From the NCBI RefSeq assembly GCF_029439465.1, contig NZ_JAROAV010000043.1, positions 62,001 through 126,000 on the forward strand: DNA of 64,000 bases, given 5' to 3'. Under the pieces are notes generated by a model. It saw only the letters and a program-made list of their open reading frames with translations, was not told the origin of the DNA and searched no databases. Positions 1 to 10,979 of the stretch are shown here, piece after piece. The translations under genes were made by a program, and so were the position numbers. This DNA is from Luteipulveratus flavus (lineage in GTDB: Bacteria; Actinomycetota; Actinomycetes; Actinomycetales; Dermatophilaceae). Numbering within the stretch: position 1 is the stretch's first letter; each line of letters opens with the position of its first letter.

Positions 1-393
1 CCCTCGCCCGAGGAGTCCGGTAGCCGCCGGGAGCGGCTGCTGGAGCGCATGGCGCACCGGCTGACCCGCCCGCAGAGTCAGATCGAGGCGGAGGAGCTGC
101 GCGAGCGGACCTCCGCGATGGGCGGGACCCCGATCTGCGACGTGTGCGACCGCGAGATGGCCCAGGTGTGCGGGACGGTCCGCAGCGTCAGCCTCCGTCC
201 GCGCGCCGACCACGTGCCGGCCCTGGTCGTCGACCTGGACGACGGCAGCCGCAGCATGCGACTGGTCTGGCTCGGTCGTCGCAAGATCGCCGGCATCGCT
301 CCGGGGACGTACCTGAAGGCGACGGGGCGCGTGGCGATGAAGGGCGGCGTCCCCACGATCTTCAACCCCTCGTACGAGCTCAAGGCCCGCTGA
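1..393 (+). CDS. OB-fold nucleic-acid-binding protein (5' end outside window)
   Basis: The reading frame is open from the left edge of the window. The first ATG at 49 lies inside the conserved part: residues read upstream of it (SRRERLLERM) align, from memory, with the N-terminus of Streptomyces homologues, so the true start is probably before base 1. The protein is a small single OB-fold with a cysteine pair (CDVCDRE) before the barrel and the conserved stretch VWLGRRKIAGI followed by PGTYLKATGRV. Relatives sit next to the trk/ceo genes across Actinobacteria, and their biochemical role is not established. It converges on ceoC with a short shared inverted repeat at the two stops. A DUF3159 gene that often separates these neighbours is not present here. 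Confidence 0.8.
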   Translation, partial: PSPEESGSRRERLLERMAHRLTRPQSQIEAEELRERTSAMGGTPICDVCDREMAQVCGTVRSVSLRPRADHVPALVVDLDDGSRSMRLVWLGRRKIAGIAPGTYLKATGRVAMKGGVPTIFNPSYELKAR

Positions 394-414
394 GCCGAGC
401 CGCCGGCCGGCTCA
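391..414. terminator. Short bidirectional hairpin between converging genes
   Basis: TGAGCCG (391-397) and CGGCTCA (408-414) form a 7-bp inverted repeat with a 10-nt loop. The bases include the stop codon of the OB-fold gene on one arm and that of ceoC on the other. There is no T-run, as is usual in this group. Confidence 0.4.
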
Positions 415-1104
415 GTCCTCCCGGCGGATCCGGATCTCCTGCGGGTCCCGGCCGGTGAGGCTGGTCGCCAGCTCGAGCTCGGCGGCCGGCGTCGCCAGGA
501 AGAGCAGCTCGTCCAGCGCCTCGATGGCGTCGTCGTCGGTCGGGGCGATCGGCTTCTCCTCGCGGATGATGCCGACCAGCACGCACTCGGGCGGAAGGTT
601 CAGGTCGGCGACCCGGCGGCCGACGTACGGACTCGTCGACGGCAGCGTGACCTCGACCATCGTGGCCTTGCCCTGCTGGAACTCGAACAACCGGACCAGG
701 TCGCCGATGCTGACGGCCTCCTCGACCAGCGCCGTCATCAGACGCGGCGTCGAGACGGCGACGTCGACACCCCAGGCCTCGTCGAACATCCACTCGTTCT
801 TGGGGTTGCTCACCCGCGCCACGGTGCGGGCGACGCCGAACTCGGTCTTGGCCAGCAGCGAGACGACCAGGTTGACCTTGTCGTCACCGGTCGCGCACAC
901 GACGACGTCCGCCTCGGACAGCCCCGCCTCCTGCAGGGTGGTGATCTCGCACGCGTCGGCCAGCAGCCAGGAGGCCTCCGGCACCGAACGGGTGCGGGAC
1001 TCCTCGGCGTACTTGTCGATCAGCAGCACCTGGTGCTCGTTGTAGATCAGCTCTCGGGCGATGGACCGGCCCACACTGCCGGCTCCGACGACGACGACTC
1101 GCAT
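412..1104 (-). CDS. ceoC: TrkA-family potassium-uptake regulator (CeoC type)
   Basis: This is a 230-residue cytosolic RCK protein. An N-terminal Rossmann domain begins with VVVGAGSVG (about residues 4-12) and an acidic residue ending beta-2 (LLID), which fits NAD(H) binding. A C-terminal TrkA_C (RCK_C) domain follows from about residue 140 and contains the usual GRRVADLNLP stretch. Proteins of this family gate K+ channels or transporters in response to nucleotides, and some RCK_C domains bind cyclic di-AMP. It lies 15 nt downstream of ceoB and has an AGGGAG ribosome-binding site in that gap, so the two form an operon. The divergent neighbour is a KimA-like K+ transporter, which makes it the likeliest client in this window. 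No TrkH/KtrB pore gene is present here. Confidence 0.85.
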   Translation of the reverse strand: MRVVVVGAGSVGRSIARELIYNEHQVLLIDKYAEESRTRSVPEASWLLADACEITTLQEAGLSEADVVVCATGDDKVNLVVSLLAKTEFGVARTVARVSNPKNEWMFDEAWGVDVAVSTPRLMTALVEEAVSIGDLVRLFEFQQGKATMVEVTLPSTSPYVGRRVADLNLPPECVLVGIIREEKPIAPTDDDAIEALDELLFLATPAAELELATSLTGRDPQEIRIRRED

Positions 1105-1119
1105 GTCAGGCTCCCTCGC

Positions 1120-1785
1120 TCACAGATCCGCAGGCGGCTGTGCGGACAGCACGGACCCGACCTGCTCCAGCCGGTCGGTCGTCGTCAGGACGTAGACGAT
1201 GTCGCCCTCCTGGTAGGCGGTGTCGTCGGCGGGGAGGAAGCTCTCGCCGAGCCGCGTCACGTAGGCGACCCGGGTCCCGGCCTCGGTGACGATCCGGGAG
1301 AGCCGGTGGCCGACCCAGCCCAGGTGGACCGGGACCTCGGCGACGACGACCCGACCGCTGGGGTCGGTGTGCACCGGGACGGCGCCCTGGGGCAGCAGCC
1401 GGCGCAGCACCTGGTCGGAGGTCCAGCGCACGGTCGCGACCGTGGGGATGCCGAGCCGCTGGTAGATCTCGGCGCGGCCCGGGTCGTAGATGCGGGCGAC
1501 GACGTGCTCGACGTCGAAGGTCTCCCTGGCGACCCGGGCGGCGAGGATGTTGGAGTTGTCACCGCTGCTCACGGCCGCGAACGCGTACGCCTCGTCGATG
1601 CCGGCCTGGACCAGGGTCTGCCGGTCGAACCCGATGCCCACGACACGGCGTCCCTCGAACCCGCTGCCGAGCCGGCGGAACGCGGCCTCGTCGCGATCGA
1701 TCACGGCGACGGAGTGGCCCTGCTGCTCGAGGCTGCGCGCGAGGGTCGAGCCGACACGGCCACAGCCCATGATCACGAAGTGCAC
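1120..1785 (-). CDS. ceoB: TrkA-family potassium-uptake regulator (CeoB type)
   Basis: A 221-residue RCK protein paralogous to its downstream partner. The Rossmann motif is VIMGCGRVGS near the N-terminus, followed by SVAVIDRD, and a TrkA_C-like domain occupies about residues 135-215 (VGHRLSRIV). The start is GTG at 1785. No Shine-Dalgarno is visible, but TACGGT (1798-1793 on the minus strand) ends 7 nt before the start, suggesting a leaderless message. First gene of a two-gene operon with ceoC, divergent from the KimA-like transporter with only 66 bp between starts. The function as a cytosolic regulator of K+ flux is inferred from the family. Confidence 0.85.
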   Translation of the reverse strand: MHFVIMGCGRVGSTLARSLEQQGHSVAVIDRDEAAFRRLGSGFEGRRVVGIGFDRQTLVQAGIDEAYAFAAVSSGDNSNILAARVARETFDVEHVVARIYDPGRAEIYQRLGIPTVATVRWTSDQVLRRLLPQGAVPVHTDPSGRVVVAEVPVHLGWVGHRLSRIVTEAGTRVAYVTRLGESFLPADDTAYQEGDIVYVLTTTDRLEQVGSVLSAQPPADL

Positions 1786-1851
1786 GCCCGCGACCGTACC
1801 CCAACGCCGTCGTTACCAAGCGTGAGCCTGCGCGACCTACACTCTCGACTC
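1786..1851. promoter_or_regulatory. Divergent promoter region ceoB / kimA-like gene
   Basis: A 66-bp gap holds two back-to-back -10 like hexamers: TACGGT on the minus strand (1798-1793, 7 nt before the ceoB GTG) and TACACT on the plus strand (1838-1843, 8 nt before GTG 1852). Both would give leaderless transcripts. The -35 regions are unclear. The gap is too short for a cyclic di-AMP (ydaO-type) riboswitch, so any such control would have to act on the proteins. Confidence 0.5.
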
Positions 1852-3861
1852 GTGCCCATGACCGGTCGGATCCTCAAGCGGCTCCTGGTCGGCAGGAAGA
1901 TGAGCAGCGACAAGCTGGGCGAGACCCTGCTGCCGAAGAAGCTCGCCCTGCCGATCTTCGCCAGCGACGCGCTGTCGTCCGTGGCCTACGCGCCCGACGA
2001 GATCTTCATCACCCTCGGCATGGGTGGTGGCGCCCTCGCGCTCACCCACTCCTGGCAGATCGCCCTCGCGGTGATCGCGGTGATGGCGGTGGTCGTCGCG
2101 TCCTACCGGCAGAACGTCCACGCATACCCCTCCGGCGGCGGCGACTACGAGGTGGCCACGGTCAACCTCGGGCCCAAGGCGGGCCTGACCGTCGCGAGCG
2201 CGCTCCTGGTCGACTACACGCTGACGGTGGCCGTCTCGGTGTCCTCCGGCGTGCAGAACGCCGGTGCGGCGCTGGGCTTCATCCGCGGGCACGAGGCCCT
2301 GGTCGCCGTCGTGCTCGTCGTGCTCCTGACGGCGATGAACCTGCGCGGCGTGCGCGAGTCCGGCTCCCTGTTCGCGCTGCCGGTCTACCTGTTCATGTTC
2401 GGCGTGCTCGCGCTCGCGGTCGTCGGGTTCATCCGCAAGAGCACCGGGCACCTGCCGATGGCGGAGAGCGCCAAGTTCGAGCTGGTACCCCAGGACGGGA
2501 TGGAGACGATCGGCTCGGCGGCAATGGTCTTCCTGCTGCTGCGCGCGTTCTCCAGCGGCTGTGCGGCGCTGACCGGTGTGGAGGCCATCTCCAACGGTGT
2601 GCCGGCGTTCCGCAAGCCCAAGAGCCGCAACGCCGCCTCGACCCTGTTGCTGATGGGCGGCATCGCCGTGGTGATGCTGTTCTCGATCATCACGCTCGCG
2701 CGCTGGACCGGCATCCAGATGGTCGATCCGGAGCACCCGGACCAGCTCACCGACAATGGCGTTCCGGTCGGTCCGGGGTACGAGGAGGACACCGTCCTCG
2801 GCCAGCTGGCCCACTCGGTCTTCCAGGGCTTCACCCCGGGGATCGTCTACATCTCGATCGTCGCCGCGCTGATCCTGGTGCTGGCCGCGAACACCGCCTT
2901 CAACGGCTTCCCGGTGCTGGCCTCGATCCTGGCCAAGGACGGCTTCCTGCCTCGGCAGCTGCACACGCGCGGCGACCGGCTCGCCTACTCCAACGGCATC
3001 CTGATCCTCGCCGGCGCCGCGATCTTCCTGATCGTTGCGTACGACGCGGAGACGACGCGGCTGATCCAGCTCTACATCGTCGGGGTGTTCGTCTCCTTCA
3101 CCGTCAGCCAGGTCGGGATGATCCGGCACTGGAACCGCCACCTGCTGACCGAGCAGGACCCCGCACACCGGCGGCGGATGCAACGGTCCCGGGTGATCAA
3201 CGGCGTCGGCGCGGCGATGTCGGGCACCGTCCTGGTCGTCGTCCTGCTGACCAAGTTCATCCACGGCGCCGGCCTGGCCATCGCGGCGATGTGCGTGCTG
3301 TTCGTGATCATGCTGGCGATCCGCAAGCACTACCAGCGGGTGCGCGAGGAGCTCGCCCTGGACGAGGACATCGACGACAGCATCCTGCCGTCCCGGGTCC
3401 ACGCCATCGTGCTGGTCTCCAAGATCCACAAGCCGACGCTGCGTGCGCTCGCGTACGCCCGGGCGACGCGCCCCTCGATGCTGGAGGCGGTGACGGTCGA
3501 CGTCGACGAGGAGGAGACCGCCGCGCTGCTGGCCGAGTGGGAGCGGCGCGAGATCCCGGTCACCCTCAAGACCCTGGCGAGCCCGTACCGCGAGATCACC
3601 CGGCCGGTCGTCAGCTACGTGAAGTCGATCCGCCGGGACAGCCCGCGGGACGTCGTCATGGTCTACATCCCGGAGTACGTCGTCGGCCGCTGGTTCGAAC
3701 AGCTGCTGCACAACCAGTCGGCGCTGCGGCTCAAGGGCCGGCTGCTGTTCACGCCCGGCGTGATGGTCGCCAGCGTCCCGTGGCAGCTGCGCTCCGCCGA
3801 GGGCGCCGAGGGCCGTTACGACGGCCCGTCGGTCGGTTCGGTCCGGCGGGGCGGCGGATGA
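1852..3861 (+). CDS. KimA-like APC-superfamily potassium transporter
   Basis: An integral membrane protein of 669 residues with about 12 hydrophobic segments in residues 30-490, then a soluble C-terminal domain. Stretches match B. subtilis KimA (YdaO) as I remember it: SDALSSVAY (with Asp39 and Tyr46 at the spacing of KimA Asp36/Tyr43), YPSGGGDY, AFSSGCAALTGVEAISN, and HNQSALRLKGRLLF near the C-terminus. KimA is a high-affinity K+/H+ symporter inhibited by cyclic di-AMP, so potassium is a better substrate guess than the amino acids named in routine APC annotation. The neighbouring RCK proteins fit this. Start: GTG 1852 follows TACACT by 8 nt (leaderless); ATG 1858 is an alternative. Its stop overlaps the next gene (ATGA). 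Confidence 0.8.
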   Translation: MPMTGRILKRLLVGRKMSSDKLGETLLPKKLALPIFASDALSSVAYAPDEIFITLGMGGGALALTHSWQIALAVIAVMAVVVASYRQNVHAYPSGGGDYEVATVNLGPKAGLTVASALLVDYTLTVAVSVSSGVQNAGAALGFIRGHEALVAVVLVVLLTAMNLRGVRESGSLFALPVYLFMFGVLALAVVGFIRKSTGHLPMAESAKFELVPQDGMETIGSAAMVFLLLRAFSSGCAALTGVEAISNGVPAFRKPKSRNAASTLLLMGGIAVVMLFSIITLARWTGIQMVDPEHPDQLTDNGVPVGPGYEEDTVLGQLAHSVFQGFTPGIVYISIVAALILVLAANTAFNGFPVLASILAKDGFLPRQLHTRGDRLAYSNGILILAGAAIFLIVAYDAETTRLIQLYIVGVFVSFTVSQVGMIRHWNRHLLTEQDPAHRRRMQRSRVINGVGAAMSGTVLVVVLLTKFIHGAGLAIAAMCVLFVIMLAIRKHYQRVREELALDEDIDDSILPSRVHAIVLVSKIHKPTLRALAYARATRPSMLEAVTVDVDEEETAALLAEWERREIPVTLKTLASPYREITRPVVSYVKSIRRDSPRDVVMVYIPEYVVGRWFEQLLHNQSALRLKGRLLFTPGVMVASVPWQLRSAEGAEGRYDGPSVGSVRRGGG

Positions 3862-5177
3862 GCCCGTCACCGGAGCGGTCGCGTCGGCGCCGCGGACGGG
3901 GGCGGCCGCGCGGCGGCCAGGCCCCCCGCGGCCGTGCGCCGCAGGGCGACCCGCGCACGGGGGAGAGGTTCACCCTCGACGTCGGCGAGGTCGCGCACGG
4001 CGGCCACTGCGTCGCCCGGCACGAGGGCCAGGTCGTCTTCGTCCGCCACGCCCTCCCCGGTGAGCGCGTCGTCGCGGTCGTCACCTCCGGCACCACCCGC
4101 TCCTCCTTCCTGCGCGCCGACGCCGTGGAGATCCTCACGGCGTCTCCGCAGCGACGGGAGGCGCCGTGCCCGTACGCCGGTCCGGGGCAGTGCGGCGGCT
4201 GCGACTGGCAGCACACCTCCGCCGCGTACGGCCGCGAGCTCAAGGCCCGCGTGGTGCGCGAGCAGCTCTCCCGCCTGGCGGGCCTCGACCTGCCGGTCGT
4301 GGTCGAGCCGGTGCCCGGGGACGAGGACGGGCTGCGCTGGCGGACGCGCGTCGAGCTGGCGGTCGGGCCCGACGGCCGCGCGGGCATGCGGCGGCACCGC
4401 TCCCACGAGGTGCTGCCCGTGGACGACTGCCTCATCGCCGACGAGCAGGTGGCCGGCTCCGGCGTCCTGCAGGAGCGGTTCGGGGTCGGCGTGCACGGTG
4501 TCGACGTCGCGCACAGCTCGACCGGCGAGCTCGCCGTCGTGACCCTGCCGGAGACGGGGGAGGTGCCGACCCTCACCGAGGAGGTCCGCGTCGACGCGAG
4601 CCCCCTGCGCCTGGAGGTCAGTGCCCGCGGCTTCTGGCAGGTGCACCCCGGGGCGGCTCGCACGTTCGTCCAGCACGTGCTCGACGAGCTGGACGCCCGG
4701 CCGGGCGAGTCCGTCCTGGACCTCTACTGCGGCGTCGGTCTGTTCGCCGCCTCCCTCGGCGAGCGTGTCGGTCCCTCCGGTTCGGTGCTCGGCATCGAGG
4801 GCGACCGTCGGGCGGTGGAGGACGGACAGCGCAACGTCGAGCGCCTGGCACACGTGCAGGTCGAGCGCGCCGAGGTGGGGCGCTGGGTCGAGACGGGCCC
4901 GACCGAGCCGGTCGACCTGGTGGTCCTGGACCCACCGCGGTCCGGTGCCGGCCGCACGGTGATGGAGCGCGTGCTCGCCCGCGGACCCCGCGCGGTGGCG
5001 TACGTCGCCTGCGATCCCTCCGCGCTCGGACGTGATCTCGCGTACGGCGCGGAGGCGGGTTACGAGGTTCGCACCCTGCGGGCCTTTGACGCCTTCCCCA
5101 TGACCCACCATGTTGAGTGTGTGGCGGTACTCGTCCCGACAGCCGGCGCCGCCGCCGGTGAGGCGGACCTGGGCTGA
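3858..5177 (+). CDS. TRAM-domain 23S/tRNA uracil-C5 methyltransferase (RlmD/TrmA family)
   Basis: A SAM-dependent RNA m5U methyltransferase of 439 residues. An Arg/Gly/Pro-rich basic leader (about 1-32) precedes a TRAM RNA-binding domain (about 33-95). Cysteines 104, 112 and 115 (in [12 protein letters not shown]) plus the Cys of DDCLIAD would hold an RlmD-like 4Fe-4S cluster. The C-terminal Rossmann domain shows [19 protein letters not shown] and the nucleophile Cys385 in [12 protein letters not shown], with the general base Glu in HHVECVAVL. The ATG overlaps the stop of the transporter by 4 nt (ATGA), indicating translational coupling. Whether rRNA or tRNA is the substrate cannot be told from sequence alone. 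Confidence 0.88.
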   Translation: MSPSPERSRRRRGRGRPRGGQAPRGRAPQGDPRTGERFTLDVGEVAHGGHCVARHEGQVVFVRHALPGERVVAVVTSGTTRSSFLRADAVEILTASPQRREAPCPYAGPGQCGGCDWQHTSAAYGRELKARVVREQLSRLAGLDLPVVVEPVPGDEDGLRWRTRVELAVGPDGRAGMRRHRSHEVLPVDDCLIADEQVAGSGVLQERFGVGVHGVDVAHSSTGELAVVTLPETGEVPTLTEEVRVDASPLRLEVSARGFWQVHPGAARTFVQHVLDELDARPGESVLDLYCGVGLFAASLGERVGPSGSVLGIEGDRRAVEDGQRNVERLAHVQVERAEVGRWVETGPTEPVDLVVLDPPRSGAGRTVMERVLARGPRAVAYVACDPSALGRDLAYGAEAGYEVRTLRAFDAFPMTHHVECVAVLVPTAGAAAGEADLG

Positions 5178-5202
5178 GCGCCGCCATGACGGTGTGGTTT
5201 GA

Positions 5203-5222
5203 TTATCTTGACGTCAAGATAA
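5203..5222. promoter_or_regulatory. Perfect 20-bp palindrome upstream of acnA (candidate operator)
   Basis: TTATCTTGACGTCAAGATAA reads identically on both strands and ends 32 nt before the acnA GTG. The AT-rich arms stand out in this GC-rich DNA. Length and symmetry fit a dimeric winged-helix repressor. MarR/UrtR-type regulators such as Streptomyces TamR are reported to bind palindromes at aconitase promoters, so a member of that group is my first guess. The regulator itself is not in the window. Confidence 0.6.
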
Positions 5223-5254
5223 ATACACGGTTCAGGACCAACGAAGGAGTCGCC

Positions 5255-8044
<2,790 letters not shown>

Positions 8045-8059
8045 TCCCTCGGACGCTCA

Positions 8060-8103
8060 GACGGCGCCCGGTCGTCCCCGCGGGGGGACGACCGGGCGCC
8101 GTC
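8060..8103 (+). terminator. Strong hairpin terminator after acnA
   Basis: A perfect 20-bp stem (8060-8079 with 8084-8103) encloses a GCGG loop, 16 nt after the acnA stop. It has no T-run. The symmetric stem could also block antisense transcription. Confidence 0.85.
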
Positions 8104-8289
8104 GCGTCTGCGGCCCGGCTCCGGGCCGCGATGGTCAAGAGATGGTCTGCTCGGACGTTCGGCGAAAGTATGCGTCGCGAACGGCCGTCGGCATCGGGCC
8201 CGGTGTTACGTTCGAACGAACCGCACGGGGAGGACCTGGTGCGGCTGCGTACCACTGCGGAGCAGACCTCATCGGACAGGGAGCCCGGG

Positions 8290-9618
8290 ATGAGTGATCG
8301 TTCTCGTCATCTGCCTCATCCGGACGACGTGCGGCTCAGCCGGCGCGCGTTCCTCGGGAGCGGCCTCGCCCTCGGAGGCGCGCTCGTCACGGGCGCTGCT
8401 TCGCGCGCCGTGGCGGACGTCGCCTCGAGCAGCCGCCGGATCGCACTCGTCCGTTTCAGCGGTCCGGCCGCCTTCGCCCGCGGCGCCCGCGACGGTGTGC
8501 GCCCGGCCGGAGCGGGACTCGTCCTGCACCATCCCACGGCGACCCGGGTGTACGCCGATCCGTTCGCCGGCGGGGCGAGCGCGACGTACGACGTCGGGAC
8601 CTGGGTCTCGCCGGTCCTCAGGAACACCTTCCGGCTCACCGAGCTGATCGCCTCCTGGAACGCCGACACCCCGCAGCGCAGCTGGATCGAGGTCGAGGTG
8701 CGTGGCACGGCCGAGGACGGCACGCGGACCGGATGGTTCGTGCTCGGCCGGTGGTGCCGCACCGATCCGGACCAGGGCGGTGCCATCTTCCGGACCAGTG
8801 TCGACGACCAGGGCACCGACATCGCGACGGTGTGGACCGACACGCTGGCGACGCGAGGGACTCACACGCTGAACGACCTGCAGCTGCGGGTCCGCCTGAT
8901 GCGACCGCACGGCGGCCAGGAGACCCCGGTGCTGCGCCAGGTCACCGCGGTCTGCACCGCGCTGCCGAGCGACGCGACGGTGCCCACCAGCGTGCCGGGG
9001 CCGGGTGCCGGGCGCGTGCTGGCCGTACCGCCGTACTCGCAGGAGCTGCACAAGGGGCAGTACCCGCAGTGGGACAACGGGGGAGAGGCGTGGTGCTCGC
9101 CGACCTCGACCGCGATGGTGCTGGACTACTGGCGCCGCGGTCCGTCGGCCGCCGAGCTGTCGTGGGTCACGCCGATGAAGGACCCGCAGGTCGCCTACGC
9201 CGCGCGCAACACCTTCGACAACGCCTACGACGGCTGCGGCAACTGGCCGTTCAACACCGCGTACGCGGCCCGCAACGGCCTGCGCGGCTTCGTCACCCGG
9301 CTGCGCAGCCTGCGCGAGGCCGAAGACCTCATCGTGGCCGGCATCCCGATCATCACCTCGGTGTCGTTCAAGGCGGCCGAGCTGGACGGCGCGGGCTACT
9401 CCACGAACGGCCACCTGATGGTGCTGCGCGGCTTCGACCGGGCCGGCAACCCGATCATGAACGACCCGGCGAGCCACCTGATCGCGGACAACGCCCAGGT
9501 GCCGGTGACCTACAACCGTGGCCAGTTCGAGAACGCCTGGGTGCCGCACTCGGGCGGCACGGTCTACGTCATCCACCCCGAGGGCATGGCGCTCCCGAAG
9601 GGCACCGGCGCCTGGTGA
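8290..9618 (+). CDS. Tat-exported peptidase C39-like (C39_2) protein
   Basis: A 442-residue protein with a twin-arginine signal: Arg18-Arg19 in LSRRAFL, then a hydrophobic stretch ending in SRAVADV. Residues about 45-225 form a beta-rich domain without a name I can give. The C-terminal papain-like C39_2 domain has the candidate nucleophile Cys269 in EAWCSPTS, His375 in TNGHLMVL and the following NDPAS. Substrate unknown; families like this are usually predicted secreted cysteine peptidases or peptide-processing enzymes of Actinobacteria. ATG 8290 is preceded by AGGGAG (8278-8283) and places the signal at the N-terminus; longer in-frame starts back to 8131 would bury it. Confidence 0.8.
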   Translation: MSDRSRHLPHPDDVRLSRRAFLGSGLALGGALVTGAASRAVADVASSSRRIALVRFSGPAAFARGARDGVRPAGAGLVLHHPTATRVYADPFAGGASATYDVGTWVSPVLRNTFRLTELIASWNADTPQRSWIEVEVRGTAEDGTRTGWFVLGRWCRTDPDQGGAIFRTSVDDQGTDIATVWTDTLATRGTHTLNDLQLRVRLMRPHGGQETPVLRQVTAVCTALPSDATVPTSVPGPGAGRVLAVPPYSQELHKGQYPQWDNGGEAWCSPTSTAMVLDYWRRGPSAAELSWVTPMKDPQVAYAARNTFDNAYDGCGNWPFNTAYAARNGLRGFVTRLRSLREAEDLIVAGIPIITSVSFKAAELDGAGYSTNGHLMVLRGFDRAGNPIMNDPASHLIADNAQVPVTYNRGQFENAWVPHSGGTVYVIHPEGMALPKGTGAW

Positions 9619-9643
9619 GGCCGTCGCCCAGCGTCCGGCCTCA
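9616..9643. terminator. Bidirectional hairpin between C39 gene and SRPBCC gene
   Basis: TGAGGCCG (9616-9623) pairs with CGGCCTCA (9636-9643), an 8-bp stem with a 12-nt loop. The two stop codons form the stem base. Confidence 0.5.
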
Positions 9644-10075
9644 GCCGGTCGCGGGCGTCGCCGACGTCGTGTCGGCCAGCTGGTCCAGGACGAACGTCCA
9701 GCCCTGCCGGTAGTCGGCGACGCCGGCCGCGTCGGCGATCCCGGTGTGGTGCAGGTCCAGGAGGGTGCCTTCCGGTGTCGGGGTGAACCTGACCTCGACG
9801 TGCTCGACCGGCCCGTCCGTACCGTCCTCGCGCCAGATCCAGGTGAAGGCCAGCAGGCTCGGCTCCTCGAGCGTGACGTACTCGCCGTGGACCGCGATGC
9901 CCTGCTGCGGCGCGTCGATGCGCCACCGGCCACCGACGCGCAGGTCGATGGTGCACGTGGTTCCGGGCCAGTGCCGCCACCACCAGCGCACGAGCCGGTC
10001 AGGGACGGTCCACGCGGCCCACAGGCGGTCTGCGTCGACGGGATAGGTGCGCGACAGGCGCAGCTCCTCGGTCAT
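9641..10075 (-). CDS. SRPBCC (AHSA1/CalC-type) domain protein
   Basis: A single START-like lipid/ligand-binding domain of 144 residues with the usual N-terminal pattern of the family: TYPVDADRLWAAWTVPDRLVRWW, followed by DLRVGGRWRI. It is translationally coupled to the upstream ArsR gene through an ATGA overlap. ArsR-SRPBCC pairs are common in Actinobacteria; the ligand and role are generally unknown, and no metal-binding motif is visible. Confidence 0.85.
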   Translation of the reverse strand: MTEELRLSRTYPVDADRLWAAWTVPDRLVRWWWRHWPGTTCTIDLRVGGRWRIDAPQQGIAVHGEYVTLEEPSLLAFTWIWREDGTDGPVEHVEVRFTPTPEGTLLDLHHTGIADAAGVADYRQGWTFVLDQLADTTSATPATG

Positions 10076-10401
10076 GAGTTCTCCTGGGTCAGGTCGTCGT
10101 GCAGGGCGTCGAGCTGGTGGGTCCAGAACGAGCGGCGCCGGTCGATCCAGTCCGACATCGGCCGCAGGCTCTCGGGGTCGAGCGCGTAGGTGACGACACG
10201 GCCGCTCTTGCTCGACCGCACGATCCCGGCGTCGCGCAGGACGTCCAGGTGCCGGGTGACGCCGGGCAGGCCCAGCCCGAGGGCGTCCGCGAGCTCGCTC
10301 GTGGACGCCGGTCGCTCGCAGAGGAGGGCGACGATCTGCCGGCGCCCCGTGCCGGCCAGCGCGGCCGCGAGGTCGTCCAGCCCGTCCTCATACTTCACCA
10401 T
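10072..10401 (-). CDS. ArsR-family winged-helix regulator
   Basis: A 109-residue one-domain repressor. The helix-turn-helix reads [27 protein letters not shown] (about residues 33-60 in two parts), then the wing [12 protein letters not shown]. There are no cysteines in the metal-site positions of classical ArsR sensors, so it is probably a non-metal member of the type paired with SRPBCC proteins. The ATG at 10401 is 7 nt after a -10 element (AATACT), so translation is likely leaderless. An inverted repeat covers the -10 and the start codon, strongly suggesting autoregulation of the two-gene operon. Confidence 0.88.
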   Translation of the reverse strand: MVKYEDGLDDLAAALAGTGRRQIVALLCERPASTSELADALGLGLPGVTRHLDVLRDAGIVRSSKSGRVVTYALDPESLRPMSDWIDRRRSFWTHQLDALHDDLTQENS

Positions 10402-10437
10402 GTCGTGAAGTATTGCGGCGGGCCAGCAGTCCGTCAA
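10390..10437 (-). promoter_or_regulatory. arsR promoter with overlapping operator
   Basis: On the minus strand, -35 TTGACG (10437-10432), a 17-nt spacer, -10 AATACT (10414-10409), then 7 nt to the ATG. The 9-bp inverted repeat ATACTTCAC (10390-10398) / GTGAAGTAT (10405-10413), spaced by 6 nt, spans the -10 element and the start codon. This is one of the few promoters here with a recognisable -35. Confidence 0.75.
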
Positions 10438-10488
10438 CGATTCGAACACCTGTACTACTATGGCGACGCGTCGAGGAAAGGAGCAGCG

Positions 10489-10881
10489 GTGCCGCGAGGA
10501 CCAGGAGCAGCACGACCGGCCGCCACGCCACCCGGCTGGCCGCCCGGCGTGCCGCCGCCGCGGGCGCCGGGCTGGGAGCGCGCGGCGACGAGCTGGCTGC
10601 TCGACCAGTGCCCGGCCGACTTCCGCGCGTACGACGCGTGGCAGCGTCACCCGTCGGCCCTGGCGTGGGTGGCGACGCACCACATCGACGCCCAGCTGCG
10701 CGCCATGCGCGAGTGCTATCGCAAGGCGCGGGTCGAGCTGGGCGAGCAGCTGCCCGAGGGAGCCATGCCGGCCGTCATGGACCAGCTGGCGGCCGAGGGA
10801 CGGCGACTGCGCGCCGCGGAACGTGCCGCCGGGCTGGTCCAGCAGGCGCTGCGCGGGACCACGTTCGTCCCGCGGCTGTGA
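10489..10881 (+). CDS. Conserved actinobacterial hypothetical protein upstream of dxs
   Basis: A 130-residue protein with a Pro/Ala-rich N-terminus (about 1-30) and a helical, charged remainder ([16 protein letters not shown], then [18 protein letters not shown], ending FVPRL). I recall similar proteins just upstream of dxs in other Actinobacteria, but no function is known. GTG 10489 is chosen for its AAAGGAG (10477-10483) at 5 nt spacing. No signal peptide or membrane segment. Confidence 0.7.
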   Translation: MPRGPGAARPAATPPGWPPGVPPPRAPGWERAATSWLLDQCPADFRAYDAWQRHPSALAWVATHHIDAQLRAMRECYRKARVELGEQLPEGAMPAVMDQLAAEGRRLRAAERAAGLVQQALRGTTFVPRL

Positions 10882-10979
10882 GATCCCTGGGAACGACGAG
10901 AGGTCCCTCAACCTGGGGAGGTGGGCATGCGTCCACCCACGTAGACTCGACCGACCTGGACGGAAGGACGATCACGACC

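Noticed and set aside
1786-1851. Cyclic di-AMP riboswitch upstream of the KimA-like gene
   Set aside because: The 66-bp gap is too short for a ydaO-type aptamer and the transcript appears leaderless.
8209-8218. CGTTCGAACG palindrome upstream of the C39 gene as an operator
   Set aside because: Only 10 bp, far from any visible promoter (72 bp before the start), and such CG-rich palindromes occur by chance at this composition.
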